DNA from: Artemia franciscana
Taxonomy: Eukaryota; Arthropoda; Branchiopoda; Anostraca; Artemiidae
DNA: 64,000 bases
Assembly (NCBI RefSeq): GCF_032884065.1
Contig: NC_088867.1
Location: forward strand, 50,713,317 to 50,777,316
Reading direction: 5' to 3'
The position numbers and the translations under genes were made by a program. The notes below the pieces were generated by a model that worked only from the letters and a program-made list of their open reading frames with translations, did not search any database and had not been told where the DNA came from. This document shows, piece by piece, positions 27,240 through 38,095 of the stretch (its first letter is position 1; each line of letters begins with the position of its first letter).

Positions 27240-28160
27240 TTAATTATATTATTTGCATTATGAGAAGGATATAATACAAATGTACAACTTAAAATCTAGC
27301 TTCGTATACAACACAAAATAGAAAGCAAATGAAAACAGGATCGGAGTTTCGTTTTCTCTCGAAAAGAACTCGAATTTGAACGGATTGAGGAATTGTTTTT
27401 ATGTAAAAATAAAAATAAAATTAATTACGTACAAATCGTTGTACGTAAATGTGCCATACCTAGTTTCAATTTGCTGAAACTTCTTTTCACCATTGCTAAA
27501 GGTGGTGAAACTACCATATTTCACTGATAAACTTACCAGAGTCCGGAATATATATTTAACTGTATAAATTTGACGGAATAGGGTCTCAAGGATTATGGGA
27601 TTAATGAATTAATGGGTTTCGACCTCAGTAGTGGCCGAAAGCTCTAACGTAAATTCCCTGGAAATTCCGAGTGAAAAGCTTAAAAGAATTTTACAAAATA
27701 ATGGCTTAAAGGTAGCTTTAAGAGGTAGTAATACTTTGGCTAGTTTTTTTAAATTCTGGAAAGGATCGAACTTCCGTAGAGCAACAATTAGCTATATAAA
27801 ATAAAGTGCAAAAGAAAACAGATTGAATGTAGATATAGGTGAAAACATCCCCGCAAATGGATGCGGTCTTACTAAAGAGAATGGATACAAATCGGGGATT
27901 TACTATAGAGAATGGAACAGAGATCCCCATCCAACATGAAGTTTTCATCTTTCATCCCTCTATCAACAGAAATAAAAAAATTTGTGTTTGAAGTAAAATA
28001 TATTTGAAATAATGTAAAACATATTATTTGCAATATGAGAAGAATATAATACAAATGTACAACTTAAAATCTAGCTTCGTATACAACACAAAATAGAAAG
28101 TAAAGGAAAACAAGATCGGAGTTTCGTTTTCTCTCGAAAAGAACTCGAATTTGAACTGAT
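27240..28160 (+). repeat. Direct duplication of about 130 bp within the NUDT9 intron
   Basis: The segment at about 27250-27390 (ATTTGCATTATGAGAAGGAT ... GAACTCGAATTTGAACGGAT) is repeated at about 28024-28161 (ATTTGCAATATGAGAAGAAT ... GAACTCGAATTTGAACTGAT). Only a few differences separate them, so the duplication is recent. The spacing is about 775 bp. Confidence 0.85.
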
Positions 28161-28968
28161 AAAAATTAGGTAAAAGTATCGAATACTTGGAAATATACGT
28201 TTCAGCAGGCTAGGATAAATATTGCAACAACAAACTTTTACCCAAGAAATAATGGCAGACAAATGACCACCGAGGTCATGCACCAAAGTCCTTCTTTTCC
28301 AAAGATAAAAACAGTGTTTAAGTAGAATGTAACAATGTTCATCATTGCATGCATTGCATCATTAAATCATATTACTCCCAAAAATTGATGCACTTACTTT
28401 TCTGTAAAAGATAGCCCTCCTCCCCACCTTATCCATGTCGAAATCCCAAACCCAATTATCATAGCTATCGTTTTCATTTTTGACATGTTTTGACTCTCGC
28501 TGTCCAGGTTGAAAATATGTTTTCAGGGAGGCAGTCGAGATAAAAGCACATACAATGAAAGGTTGCTCTCAATAGAGAGATTGGAGACACTGGAAAAGTC
28601 CCATTTATGATGAAATTATTAATTCTGATCGTTTTCACATGCATCCACAAAATTACATTGTGCAATCAACTGGAATCTCTGACAATAATATACCTGGAAA
28701 GCGATTAGCCTTTAAGAGTGCTTTACGTAAGATGAAATTGTGAAATGCTGTTTAGACTTGTGTTTTTATTCAGTTACCCTATCACCGTTGCTAAGAAAGG
28801 GTCATCCTATTTTAGTTTTGTGTTTTGTTTTAAGTTTTTTTAAAATTTTTATCAGTATTATTTGTACTGAGGACGGTCAAGTGGAAGTCTTGACCGAAAT
28901 ATTTGCATAATTTTTCAACCTTTTCACTGGCTGTTTATTGTCCTCGTTTTCTTCCTTTATTTATGATT

Positions 28969-29252
28969 TTATGTTTTATTGTGTCTTTGCTCTCTATTTT
29001 CACGCTGCTGTTCTTCTAACCACATGTGTATTTGTTCTTCATTTTCATTTTTGACTCGCTCACATGCTCGGTGTCGCATGTCTTCTAACTGCATGTGTCT
29101 TTGCTCTTCATTTTTATTTTTGACACGCCGACGCTTCTCTTTTAACCGCGCGTGTCTTTGATCTTAATCTAATTTTTGACACGCTGTAATTGTGGTTTTC
29201 GCATATCTTCTAACCACCCGTATCTTTGCTCTTCATTTTCATTTTTGACACG
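28969..29252 (-). pseudogene. Remnant of a protein with 23-residue RVKNENEEQR repeats (possibly Helitron-encoded)
   Basis: On the minus strand the sequence reads as four head-to-tail repeats of about 23 residues: RVKNENEEQR-x3-LEDMR-x5. The first (from 29252) is clean. The second has a stop and a frameshift near 29165-29180. The third and fourth are open to a stop at 28969-28971. The purine-rich codons and R-x-x-NE-x-EEQR-x-x-x-L-E spacing resemble the charged repeats that I recall preceding the helicase-like domain of Helitron-encoded proteins in arthropods. No helicase domain is visible nearby, so this is a fragment. Both the family assignment and origin are inferred. Confidence 0.6.
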
Positions 29253-29766
29253 TTTTTGGATTTTGATTACTTTAGACAATCTAGCAATGGCCTTTGCTTT
29301 AGCTGCCCGTAATGGTGTTGTCGCAATTGATGGTCCAGGTTGTCAATCTTCACATCTTATCACGTTTCATTATTCAAGTGTTGGTTTCAAAGAATCATCA
29401 TTTATAGTAACTGCACCTGCAAATTTTCGTTTTTGGGCCTTCCAACAGACATTATATGTATTAAATAAATAATTGAAGCGTTGGAAACTCAACAATGTTA
29501 TTCATGCTATGTATGACACCATATAAGAAAATACTTATATGATTTCATAAGAAATGCTTATACGATGTACTAACATAGTACATGACGTCTATATTTTATA
29601 ATATATAAAAACCAAAATTAAGGGTCTTAAAGAATTTTATCCAACTTCTGAAATATATAGATCATTTTTTTATGCAACAATATTCCAAGATACCAATTTT
29701 CCCGAAAATATCGAGCCCTTTTCGAGAAAAAATACATACATAAGCAAATACACAATTATTGCTTAC

Positions 29767-29867
<101 letters not shown>

Positions 29868-30560
29868 AACAGTTTGGGGTAACGAACTGTAGTAAGGAGC
29901 GACCCGGCTCAATAAAAACCGAAACTCTAACAAATGGAATTTTGTTACCAATAATTACATCCGCATTTTAATGCTGATTTTAAATATATAACTTTCATCA
30001 AGATCAGTTACACCCATCAAAAGTTACGAGCCTGAGGAAATTTGCCTCATTTTAGAAAATAGGGGGAAACACCCCCTAAAAGTCATACAATCTTAACGAA
30101 AATCACACCATCAGATTCAACGTACCAGAGAACCTTATTGTAGAAGTTTCAAGCTCCTATCTACAAAAATGTGGAATTTCGCATTTTTTGTCAGAAGACA
30201 GATCACGAATGCGTGTTTATTTGTTTTTTTTTTGTTTTTTTTTTTCCCAGTGGTGATCGTATCGACTGAGTGGTCCTAAAACGACGCGAGAGGGCTCATT
30301 ATAACGGAAATTAAAAGTTCTAGTGTGCTTTTTAAGTGACCATAAAAATTGGAGGGCACCTAGGCCCCCTCCCACGCTCATTTTTTCCAAAAAGTCACCG
30401 GATGAAAATTCTGAGATAGCTATTTTATTCACCATAGTCGAAAAACCTAATAACTATTACTTTAAGGACGACTTACTCCCCCGCAGTCCCCGTGGGAGGG
30501 GCTGCAATTTACAAACTTTGACCTCTGTTTACATATAGTAATGGTTACTGGGAAGTGTAC
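29868..30560 (+). mobile_element. Dispersed non-coding repeat (copy 1; copy 2 at 51222-52035)
   Basis: About 690 bp with the same order of words as 51222-52035: AACAGTTTGGGGTAACGAAC, AAGGAGCGACCCGGCTCAAT, AATGCTGATTTTAAATATAT, ATCAAAAGTTACGAGCCTGA, AAAATAGGGGGAAAC, AGAAGACAGATCACG, AATTGGAGGGCACCTAGGCC and ACTTACTCCCCCGC. Divergence is moderate. No open frame is conserved between the copies, so it is a non-autonomous element or old debris. Confidence 0.88.
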
Positions 30561-31124
30561 AGACCTTTTCAGGGGGATGTTTTTGGTTTAGGGGGGAGAG
30601 TTGAGGGTTAGAAGTAGAGTTTCAGAAATCGTGGGTTGTAGGATACCTACAAATGCTAGAAAGCATACACCGTAGAATACACTGAAACGACTTTTCTAAA
30701 GACAAAGAAGTAGGAATTAAGGAAAAAAGGCTACCGCAAATTAGAATCTACTTGACAATTATACTTATCTAAAATGAGCATGATTATGTTTTTCATAAAC
30801 ATATTACGAAAAAATGAGCTATTTTAAAACTCGCAACTCCGAGCTTTGACTGATATCCCGATTTCGACTTCACTTTCTTATTTCATCCTCGACTTACAGA
30901 GGAGTCTTGACCATAATTACATTTTTAAAGCGCGATTTTGCAGCATAAAAAGCTTACACCAAGTAGAACCCATTCACCAGTATCCGCTCTTTGCGTAGCG
31001 ACAAACCCGCATTCAATTTTTGTTTCTTATTTCGACCTCATACCACTGAATTCAATCTCAATTTGAAGAGCCTTTAGTCGAAGTCCGTTTTTACAGCAAG
31101 ATTTTGTCAACATAAACAACTTAC

Positions 31125-31323
31125 ACCAGGCAGAGCCCATTCACCAGTATCTCCTCTTTGTATAGCGACAAACTGAAGTATTCTTTTCCTTGTAGTTTCG
31201 TCCATTTTAATATCACCGCCATCTGTGCATGCCCATCTTGTAACAACAGGATCTGCAGCATGGTTTGGACCCCATTTTCCCAGGACACCACGGCCTTGTA
31301 TACCAGTCCTTCCAATCGGATTT
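31125..31323 (-). CDS. NUDT9: NUDT9 exon, ADP-ribose-recognising core before the Nudix box
   Basis: 199 nt, joined to the preceding exon through a split leucine codon and to the next after a full Gly codon. It encodes [20 protein letters not shown], then [17 protein letters not shown], then [22 protein letters not shown]. The block GRTG-x2[16 protein letters not shown] is a NUDT9 signature, and the ILQFVAI strand leads into the Nudix fold. NUDT9 splits ADP-ribose into AMP and ribose 5-phosphate in mitochondria. The acceptor is TTTTAATAG and the donor GTAAGT. No disabling change. Confidence 0.96.
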
Positions 31324-32404
31324 CTATTAAAAAAAAGAAACATTTAATATACCCCAGCTGGATTTTACCCCCTCCCCTCCTCCGACAATAAAGACATGGC
31401 TGATATTTCAGTTTTCGGAATTAAAGTCCTTGTTTAAGTGGAATTACAGACAAGATGAAGAAAAGCAGAGTCTCCCTACAGGAATTCTTCACATTTCTTG
31501 AGAAATAACAAAAGATTCACATAAAAGAAATATGGCATACAAGAATTCAACATCGTTCTGGTAGAATTCCCATTTATCACATTACTAATGGCACCTATAA
31601 GAATGTTTTGCTTTTATATTTGCGATATATATTTGTTTTCCTTATTAATTTGGTCTTTGATTTTCATTAGAGCTGGGTGAAATAAACAATTTTAAAAAAG
31701 CTTTCGCAAATGTGGAATTTTTTACACTGCCAGGCAATCAATAATCTATTCGAAGTTTCTGCAAGTGATGAAAAATATCGCACAATGCAAAAATTTAAAT
31801 TTAGTTTATGATTTTACTGAATCACATAAAGCAACTTCTTGAATCTTGCGAGACAAATAAAATCTACGACAGTTTAGCTAGGGTCCCAGCCCTTTCCGAC
31901 CCCGTTTTTCAAGATACCTCTGAGTTGAGTTCTGCATCTAATAATATTTTTTTGCCCAAAGTTTATCCCCCTCAAAATTTCACCATTTAGAGCCAATAAC
32001 ATTTTTTTTTTTACTTTTTTCTTCGTACTTAAGTTCTTAAAGGGGACTGAAAGCAAATGCATGAAGTTTACTGTTGGTTTCATTATGACAGTGTTTTCAA
32101 ACGTGTAGTACATTGACCCCCAGGGATACGTGAAGAATTTGGTTGGGATATGCACTGCACTAGAGTTTGGTGAGGATATGCACCTTCACAATGTAAGGAA
32201 CAGGCTATTGGACGAGGAACAGTATCTCAGGTTAAAATTAACATCAAAATAAACGGAACTGTAACGATCTGTGATCTCGCCAACAATTATACCCTTCTCA
32301 GTGAATAAATTATATGTTATATAATATAGCTTTGATTTATAATTTATTAGCCTATATTATATTTTATTATGAATAATTGTACTTCTCTTTTATTACTATT
32401 TTGT

Positions 32405-32795
32405 GTATATGTTACCGTGAAAGACTGAAATCTGGTGAATTTCGACATTCACTGGCGAAAGTCCGAAATAAAAATATTTAACAAATATTTTGAATATACA
32501 CCGAGCAACTACGTGTTTGTTGACCAGTCAGCTTTGTCAGTCTTACGTAAGGTTTGTTGGTGACAAGTTAGGTCAGATTATAAATCTCAGAAATGGGTTA
32601 AAAATTAGGTTGGAATCTCAGAAATACAAATTTCAGAAATACTCAACATTCATCATTAGTCCATGGTGAATGCCAACAAACACAGAGTCACTCGGTATAT
32701 GTCCCAAATATTTGTTAAATATCCTTATTTTGGACTTTCACCGGTGAGTGTCGACATCCACTGGATTTCGGTCTTTCACGGTGACATATATGCCA
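32405..32795. mobile_element. Fold-back element with about 100 bp inverted arms
   Basis: The left arm (about 32410-32520) has ACCGTGAAAGACTGAAATCT, GGCGAAAGTCCGAAATAAA and TATTTAACAAATATTTTGAA. The right arm (about 32690-32790) carries their reverse complements, ending CGGTCTTTCACGGTGACATA. The 170 bp centre holds three AATCTCAGAAAT-like words. No coding capacity. The arms are about 85-90% alike by eye. Confidence 0.88.
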
Positions 32796-33399
32796 AACAA
32801 AACAATATTGTGATTTTTATTAATACACATCCATTTTACAGGAGGGACACTCTCTACTACGAAAACCATTCAAAGGGGTAAACATGTGTTGAAAGTTCGG
32901 AGAACAGTGCGATTCAATACGGCCTTAAGTTTTTATCTTAAAATCCTTGTATCGCTGATTAATTTCTGCCAATTTTTTACTTTTTAGCTTGTTGTGATAT
33001 GTTTACCAGTTTTTTTTCATTTTCTACCTTTCAGAGGTTAAAATTGTAAGCTTTACAGAGATACTAATACACATCTTTACGGCACTACTTGTTGTTCAAA
33101 AACTCAGTTTGAAGTAACAGTTCCTTTTCTTCAGGTCTTTGAATAAAATAAATACTAGTACTTTAATCATCAAGCTGCATCTAAGATACTATAAGTCAAA
33201 TAAGTGAATGTTGGCTTATTACTACTTTGATTGATAACGCATAAACCAATATATCCCCTTAAAGGAGTACAATATACTTAATATATATACAAGTACATAT
33301 ATTAAGGCTTTTTATCAGTGTATAATGTTTATTTTCACAAATTCATCATATTGCCGTGTTCACAAAAAATTCACATAGCTAATTAATAAAGAACTCTTG

Positions 33400-33760
33400 T
33401 TACTTAACTTGATTCATAGACTGTACATTTACTAAATGTTCAAGGTAAACTATACCGTATGCTATACCTAAGTGACTCTTGTTACTTGATTCATAGACTG
33501 TACATTTATTATGATTTATGATTTTTTTTTGTCTATTTTTCCTTGCTTTTTAGGGGAATCCATTGATAAGATATTTGTTTTGTAGTTTCGAGGATGGCCA
33601 CACAAGCAATAAGGGTTTTTGGCAAATTTTTCTTTTTTTGTATTTTTTGTGTTTTTTTTTAATAAAAATTATCTCTCTCAAACTAAATCTTTACGGTGAA
33701 CTATACCGTATACTATACCTTATAGTATATACCGTATGCTATACCTATACCTTTGAACTG
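33400..33760 (+). repeat. Local direct repeats with ATACCGTAT words
   Basis: CTTGATTCATAGACTGTACATTTA occurs twice (about 33409 and 33488), 79 bp apart. Variants of GAACTATACCGTATGCTATACCT occur at about 33450, 33699 and 33727. This is a small region of repeated local duplication. Confidence 0.7.
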
Positions 33761-34982
33761 ATTTAGAATCATCATTTGAAGAAATGAGTTTAGAAACTGG
33801 GATATGAGACTAGATGGCCAAACCGCAAATTTTGGAACAGCAAAATTTATAAGCTAAGGCCACAACGCGACAAAATCCAAAGTCTCAATCCATAAGTGAG
33901 ATCCTGGATTATCGAGCGTGATTGTTGAGTTCCAAATCCGATGTAATCAATAAAACGGTAAATTTATAATCCAAGTTCTGATTTTGCAATCGGATTCATC
34001 AGCAGAAAAGGCTTAAGGGTTGTCGTGGTTTTATTATTTGTTTTGAAAGAGTCCAAATTTCATTAAAAAACTTCAATGATTGGATGGTATTTGAATACAT
34101 TAGCTTCGTGGCATATTGTTTTTTTTATTTTGATTAATTTTTAGTTTAAGTTATCCGTAAACAAAGTTATTTTATTTCCGTTATCTTAAGTAATTTTACG
34201 TAATTGAGTAAAGCTTTTCAAAGTGTTTTTCTAAGAAAAAAACTAAAATAGTGCAACAGCCAACGTAATTTCTTTCCTATAAAAAATTTATTTTACTTCA
34301 TTTCCTGCCAATAGATTATATATCCTTGTTTTACGGTGTGCGTTTAATTTAACCCAATGCAATCCAAAACCCATTCAACTTACCGTGTTCAAAGGGTTGA
34401 ACTGAATTAAGGTTAAGTTGAGTGAGCGTTGAGCTGCTATGGGACTAAAAATCTTTCTTTGATGAGTAATTATCAACTATCGTGTTAATTATTTTATGGG
34501 TGTAGTTTTTTTCATAAACCAATCATATCATTCCTTAAGTGTAGGCTATGCCACAAAGGGAAATAAAACAAATAACTCCGCCCATTAAAAATATGATAGG
34601 TTACTGTGTGAAATTTATAGCCAGTAAAAAGAAGAAAGAGTTAAATTCCACCAGATTGTTCACCTCTATGCGATTTTAAGCCAGTGAAAAGAACAGCAAG
34701 ATTTTGAGTTACAAGATTTTCTACGAGTAACTCTCTATTTCTCGGGGTTTAATGGTGTATAAAATTGTAAAAATGACAATCAAGGAGGCACACTCGTGCC
34801 TCTATAAAGAGGCGACACACGACAATGTTAAGCGATCTTCGGTTCCAGTGGTCGCAGACGGATGGGGAGGGATGCATTTCGTAGCCCGAGCTCCAACTAA
34901 GAAACCTGCAAAATTTCATCCCCCTCCAACTTTTTCTTCATGGGGAAAATCTGGCCGAAAATTCGACCTGTCAACCCAAGCC

Positions 34983-35412
34983 CCCCTTTAACGTTGTCCG
35001 ATCGGGCTGAAATTCACAAGTTAAGGTCCCCTAGGGCCCAGGAGCTTATCCGCGAAATTTCAGCTTGATCCGATAACTCCTTCCCTGTTTTCCAGAAACC
35101 ACGCATAGCCACTTAAAATTCATTTACTTTTTTTTTCTAGACGCCTACAGGTCACATCCGACATCGGATCTGGGTGTACGAAGACTCATTCGATGCGGAA
35201 TTCTCCGAGTAAGTGCCCATGAAAGTTTCGTAGGAAAATCTTAACCCCCCGAAAGTTTCGACCCTCCAACCCCCCCCCCCCCACCCCTTTTAACGTTGTC
35301 CGATCGGGCTGAAATTCACAAGTTAAGGTCCCCTACGGCCCAGGAGCTTATCCGCGAAATTTCAGCTTGATCCGATAACTCCTTCCCTGTTTTCCAGAAA
35401 CCACCCATTAGC
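34983..35412 (+). repeat. 130 bp direct repeat pair
   Basis: Two nearly identical copies at 34983-35112 and 35285-35412, starting TTTAACGTTGTCCGATCGGG and including GGCTGAAATTCACAAG, AGCTTATCCGCGAAATTTCA and CTGTTTTCCAGAAACCAC. They differ at only about three positions. The 170 bp between is GC-richer than the intron average and ends in a C-run at about 35271-35282. This looks like a recent tandem duplication of a dispersed repeat. Confidence 0.92.
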
Positions 35413-35499
35413 TATTTAATTAACGGATTTCTCTCCATAAGAGCCCATGTTAATTTGAAATTTTTAAAAGCTATTGAGAAGTTATATTTACACACATGC

Positions 35500-35572
35500 A
35501 AGTTATTAGCTCAGTTGGTAGAGCGTGAGACTTTTAATCCTCGGGTCAAGGGTTCAAGTCCCTTACGGGCGG
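35500..35572 (+). pseudogene. tRNA-Lys(UUU)-like relic
   Basis: An intact D-arm and A box (TTAGCTCAGTTGGTAGAGC), an anticodon loop CTTTTAA with anticodon TTT, a T-arm AAGGG-TTCAAGT-CCCTT (B box), and a following run of eight T that would serve as a Pol III terminator. The 5' acceptor strand does not pair with the 3' strand (ACGGGCG), and the anticodon stem has mismatches. It is therefore a tRNA-Lys pseudogene or the head of a tRNA-derived SINE, not a working tRNA. Confidence 0.8.
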
Positions 35573-35717
35573 TTTTTTTTCACAACATCAAAAAAAATTT
35601 TGATAACACCTGGACAGCTTATCATTTGAGAGATAACAGAATATTAGCTTCTTATGAGCAAAAGAAACATTTCGGTCATTCTATCTATTTTTTTTTTCTA
35701 TTTTATACAATGATTTA

Positions 35718-36300
35718 AAAGCGGGGGGGGGGGGGGGCGGCAGCCACCCAAGTTCCTCTCCTAATTCCTGTACGAGGAGTACAGGAATTATTAAATTACA
35801 TCCACCATGGATTGTAGAAAAACGTACAGAAATAATATGAAAAAAACTTCGTTTTCTTAAAGAGTTAAAGAGGCTGCGTCCCAAAGTCGAACCTTAAAAC
35901 GTACAGGAATTAGAAGAGGCAGTTGGGGGGCTGCCGCCCCCCAAACCCCCAGCTTTTAAAGACTCTTTTGTACAGGTTGTTTTTGTGGGGGGACTTCATT
36001 GTTACTAATTACTAGTTTCGGCGCAATGGTTCTCCTGTCCTCTTGTGTTTAACATTTTTCGAAGTTATTCCATTATTCATTCATTTCAATGTTTTGTTAA
36101 TTAAAAGAGGGCCTTTCCCAAGCCAAGAGCGGGGGGTTAGCAAAAAAACAAAAAATCTGTACAAAAGAGTCTTTAAAATCTGGGGGTTTGGGGGGCGGCA
36201 GCCCCCCAACTGCCTCTTCTAATTCCTGTACGTTTTAAGGTTCGACTTTGGGACGCAGCCTCTTTAACTCTTTAAGAAAACGAAGTTTTTTTCATATTAT
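35718..36300. mobile_element. Near-perfect fold-back element abutting a NUDT9 splice donor
   Basis: The main palindrome spans 35832-36300, with arms of about 150 bp. The left arm begins ATAATATGAAAAAAACTTCG and passes through AGGCTGCGTCCCAAAGTCGA, ACGTACAGGAATTAGAAGAG, the tract GGGGGGCTGCCGCCCCCC and AAAGACTCTTTTGTACAG (near 35982). The right arm is the reverse complement with one or two mismatches. The loop is about 160 bp. A partial third copy of the outer arm lies at 35718-35785. The right end stops exactly where the splice donor of the exon at 36307 begins. Confidence 0.92.
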
Positions 36301-36306
36301 ACTTAC

Positions 36307-36402
36307 AATGGGCGGCCGCTCACAACTTGATAATACCCAATAAAGCTTCGGCGATCCACATTTCCATCCTTCTCATTCCACCGTGGTGCAAAAGACTTGT
36401 CA
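36307..36402 (-). CDS. NUDT9: NUDT9 exon (DKSFAPRWNEKDG block)
   Basis: 96 nt, phase 2 in and phase 2 out, acceptor TGCTTACAG and donor GTAAGT. It encodes DKSFAPRWNEKDGNVDRRSF then IGYYQVVSGRP plus a split leucine. Human NUDT9 has S-x-F-S-P-x-F-NEKDGHVERKS-x-x-G-Y-E-x-x-x-GRP at the same place, so the block is well conserved. The exon sits only six bases from a palindromic transposon in the downstream intron, yet the donor consensus is complete. Confidence 0.94.
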
Positions 36403-38061
36403 CTGTAAGCAAAGAAAAGAAAGTCATTAGTTTTCAAAACATGAATTTTACTTGTCGTTTCCATAAATTGCAATATGTAATTGAAAGTGAATAGAATATT
36501 TTAGAAGAAGCAGGGAACGATGAAGCCTTTTGCATTTTAACACAAATATGTAGAAAAAAGAATGGTTAGCTCAACAAAACTTGAAGAGCAATCTTACTCT
36601 CACAATATTCTAGGAATACTGGTTCAACAAAAATTTTCTCTAAAAAGCAAACAAATAAATAAAAATCTGTGACAATCCGTGTCTTAATATTTCACAATTT
36701 TTTTACCTGGTGTTTTTGCATTAAATACTAAATCAAGCATACCAGAAAAATTTACAAAAATTATTTGTTGTATTTTTCTCGTGGATGAACTTCTGTTAAA
36801 TCCCAACATTCTCTTGAGCAGGATTTTACATCTTTTTTTTTATATCAACTAGCTCGATAATGCCTTATTTCCTCTTGAAGGCCAACATTAACTTCACTTG
36901 AGCTGAAATCTTCCTTTTCTTTTTGGGAGTATTTTCCTTAATTTTTATTCTTTTTTCTTTCTTGTCTAATATTATCTTTTTTACTTCTTCGGAAAAGCGT
37001 CATGAACTTCAATGGGGAGAAATATTTCTTTATGGAGTTTCCCTTCAGTTTTTTTTTGTTGGGGTGGGGTATTCCTTCACATATTAATCTTTTTTAGGCA
37101 GAGTGCTGGATCCCGTCACTAGCACAGATAAAACTTGCAGAGATTAGACATTCTGGACTAAATTTATAATGACACACTAGATATAACATAGAAAAAAGAG
37201 AAAAGATAAAGTAGAGACAGCTTTAAACTTTCTGTTTAAAACAAACTTTTATTCCCTTTCAAAAAGAAATAAGTTTTTGTACATATTTGTTATTAAATTT
37301 CCTGATCCTGAAACATGATTGATTTCACTGTTGTCAGATGCTACTCAAAACGTTGGACAACTTACTCTTTCATTTCTTTTATTATTATTATTAAATGAAT
37401 GCTTTTTTGATCCTGAAGCAGTTTTTCCGTAATTCTCGCATTTCTAGATTTATATAGACAGGTAGGTAATTTATTAGCACACCAATGACCTTGCTTTGGC
37501 TCTCAGATCTATTGAATTTGATAGTGAAGCTATGTATCATTTCTCGTATTTTTGATTGCACCTCTTTCGCAGACAGCTTAATTTTTGACAAAAAATTATA
37601 CCATCAGTCTCTTAATTTTTCCGTGACGATTATATTTTAATCTCTATCTTTTATTCTATATTCTATACTATATATACTATATAGTATATACTATATTATA
37701 TACTATATTCTTTTTATCAAAGTGCCGGCTAAAATAATAGCTTGTGGAAAAGGCTACTTTTCCTTCTTTTTCTATGCAGTGCGGTATATGACTTTCAGCT
37801 TAGGCTATTAGATTTGAACTAGCGGTTTGAAACAACGGATGCTACCCGAGCAAAGCCATAAGTGACGGAATTAAGAAAAAAAAGCGCCACGCAAGTTCTG
37901 TTTTAAACGATTTGGTATCTTCAAAAACCATAATTTTTTACTTTTAGTTCACTTCTGTCAAACATTGGAATTTGTTTTTAATGATTATTTTTTTTTTTAG
38001 TACCGGCATTTTTGAGGTAAAAATCCATATAAAACTGCGGCATTGTTTTCTTATCCTGTGC

Positions 38062-38095
<34 letters not shown>

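Larger units (their letters stand above)
31324..36306. other. NUDT9 intron with hairpin, direct repeats, tRNA relic and palindromic element
   Basis: 5 kb intron. Listed separately are the hairpin element (32405-32795), the ATACCGTAT-rich patch (33400-33760), the 130 bp direct repeats (34983, 35285), the tRNA-Lys-like relic and the fold-back element abutting the upstream exon. No further coding exon is needed, since the exon phases match exactly across it. Confidence 0.75.

Noticed and set aside
35500-35572. Functional tRNA-Lys gene
   Set aside because: The acceptor stem does not pair and the anticodon stem is mismatched, so it is a pseudogene or SINE head.
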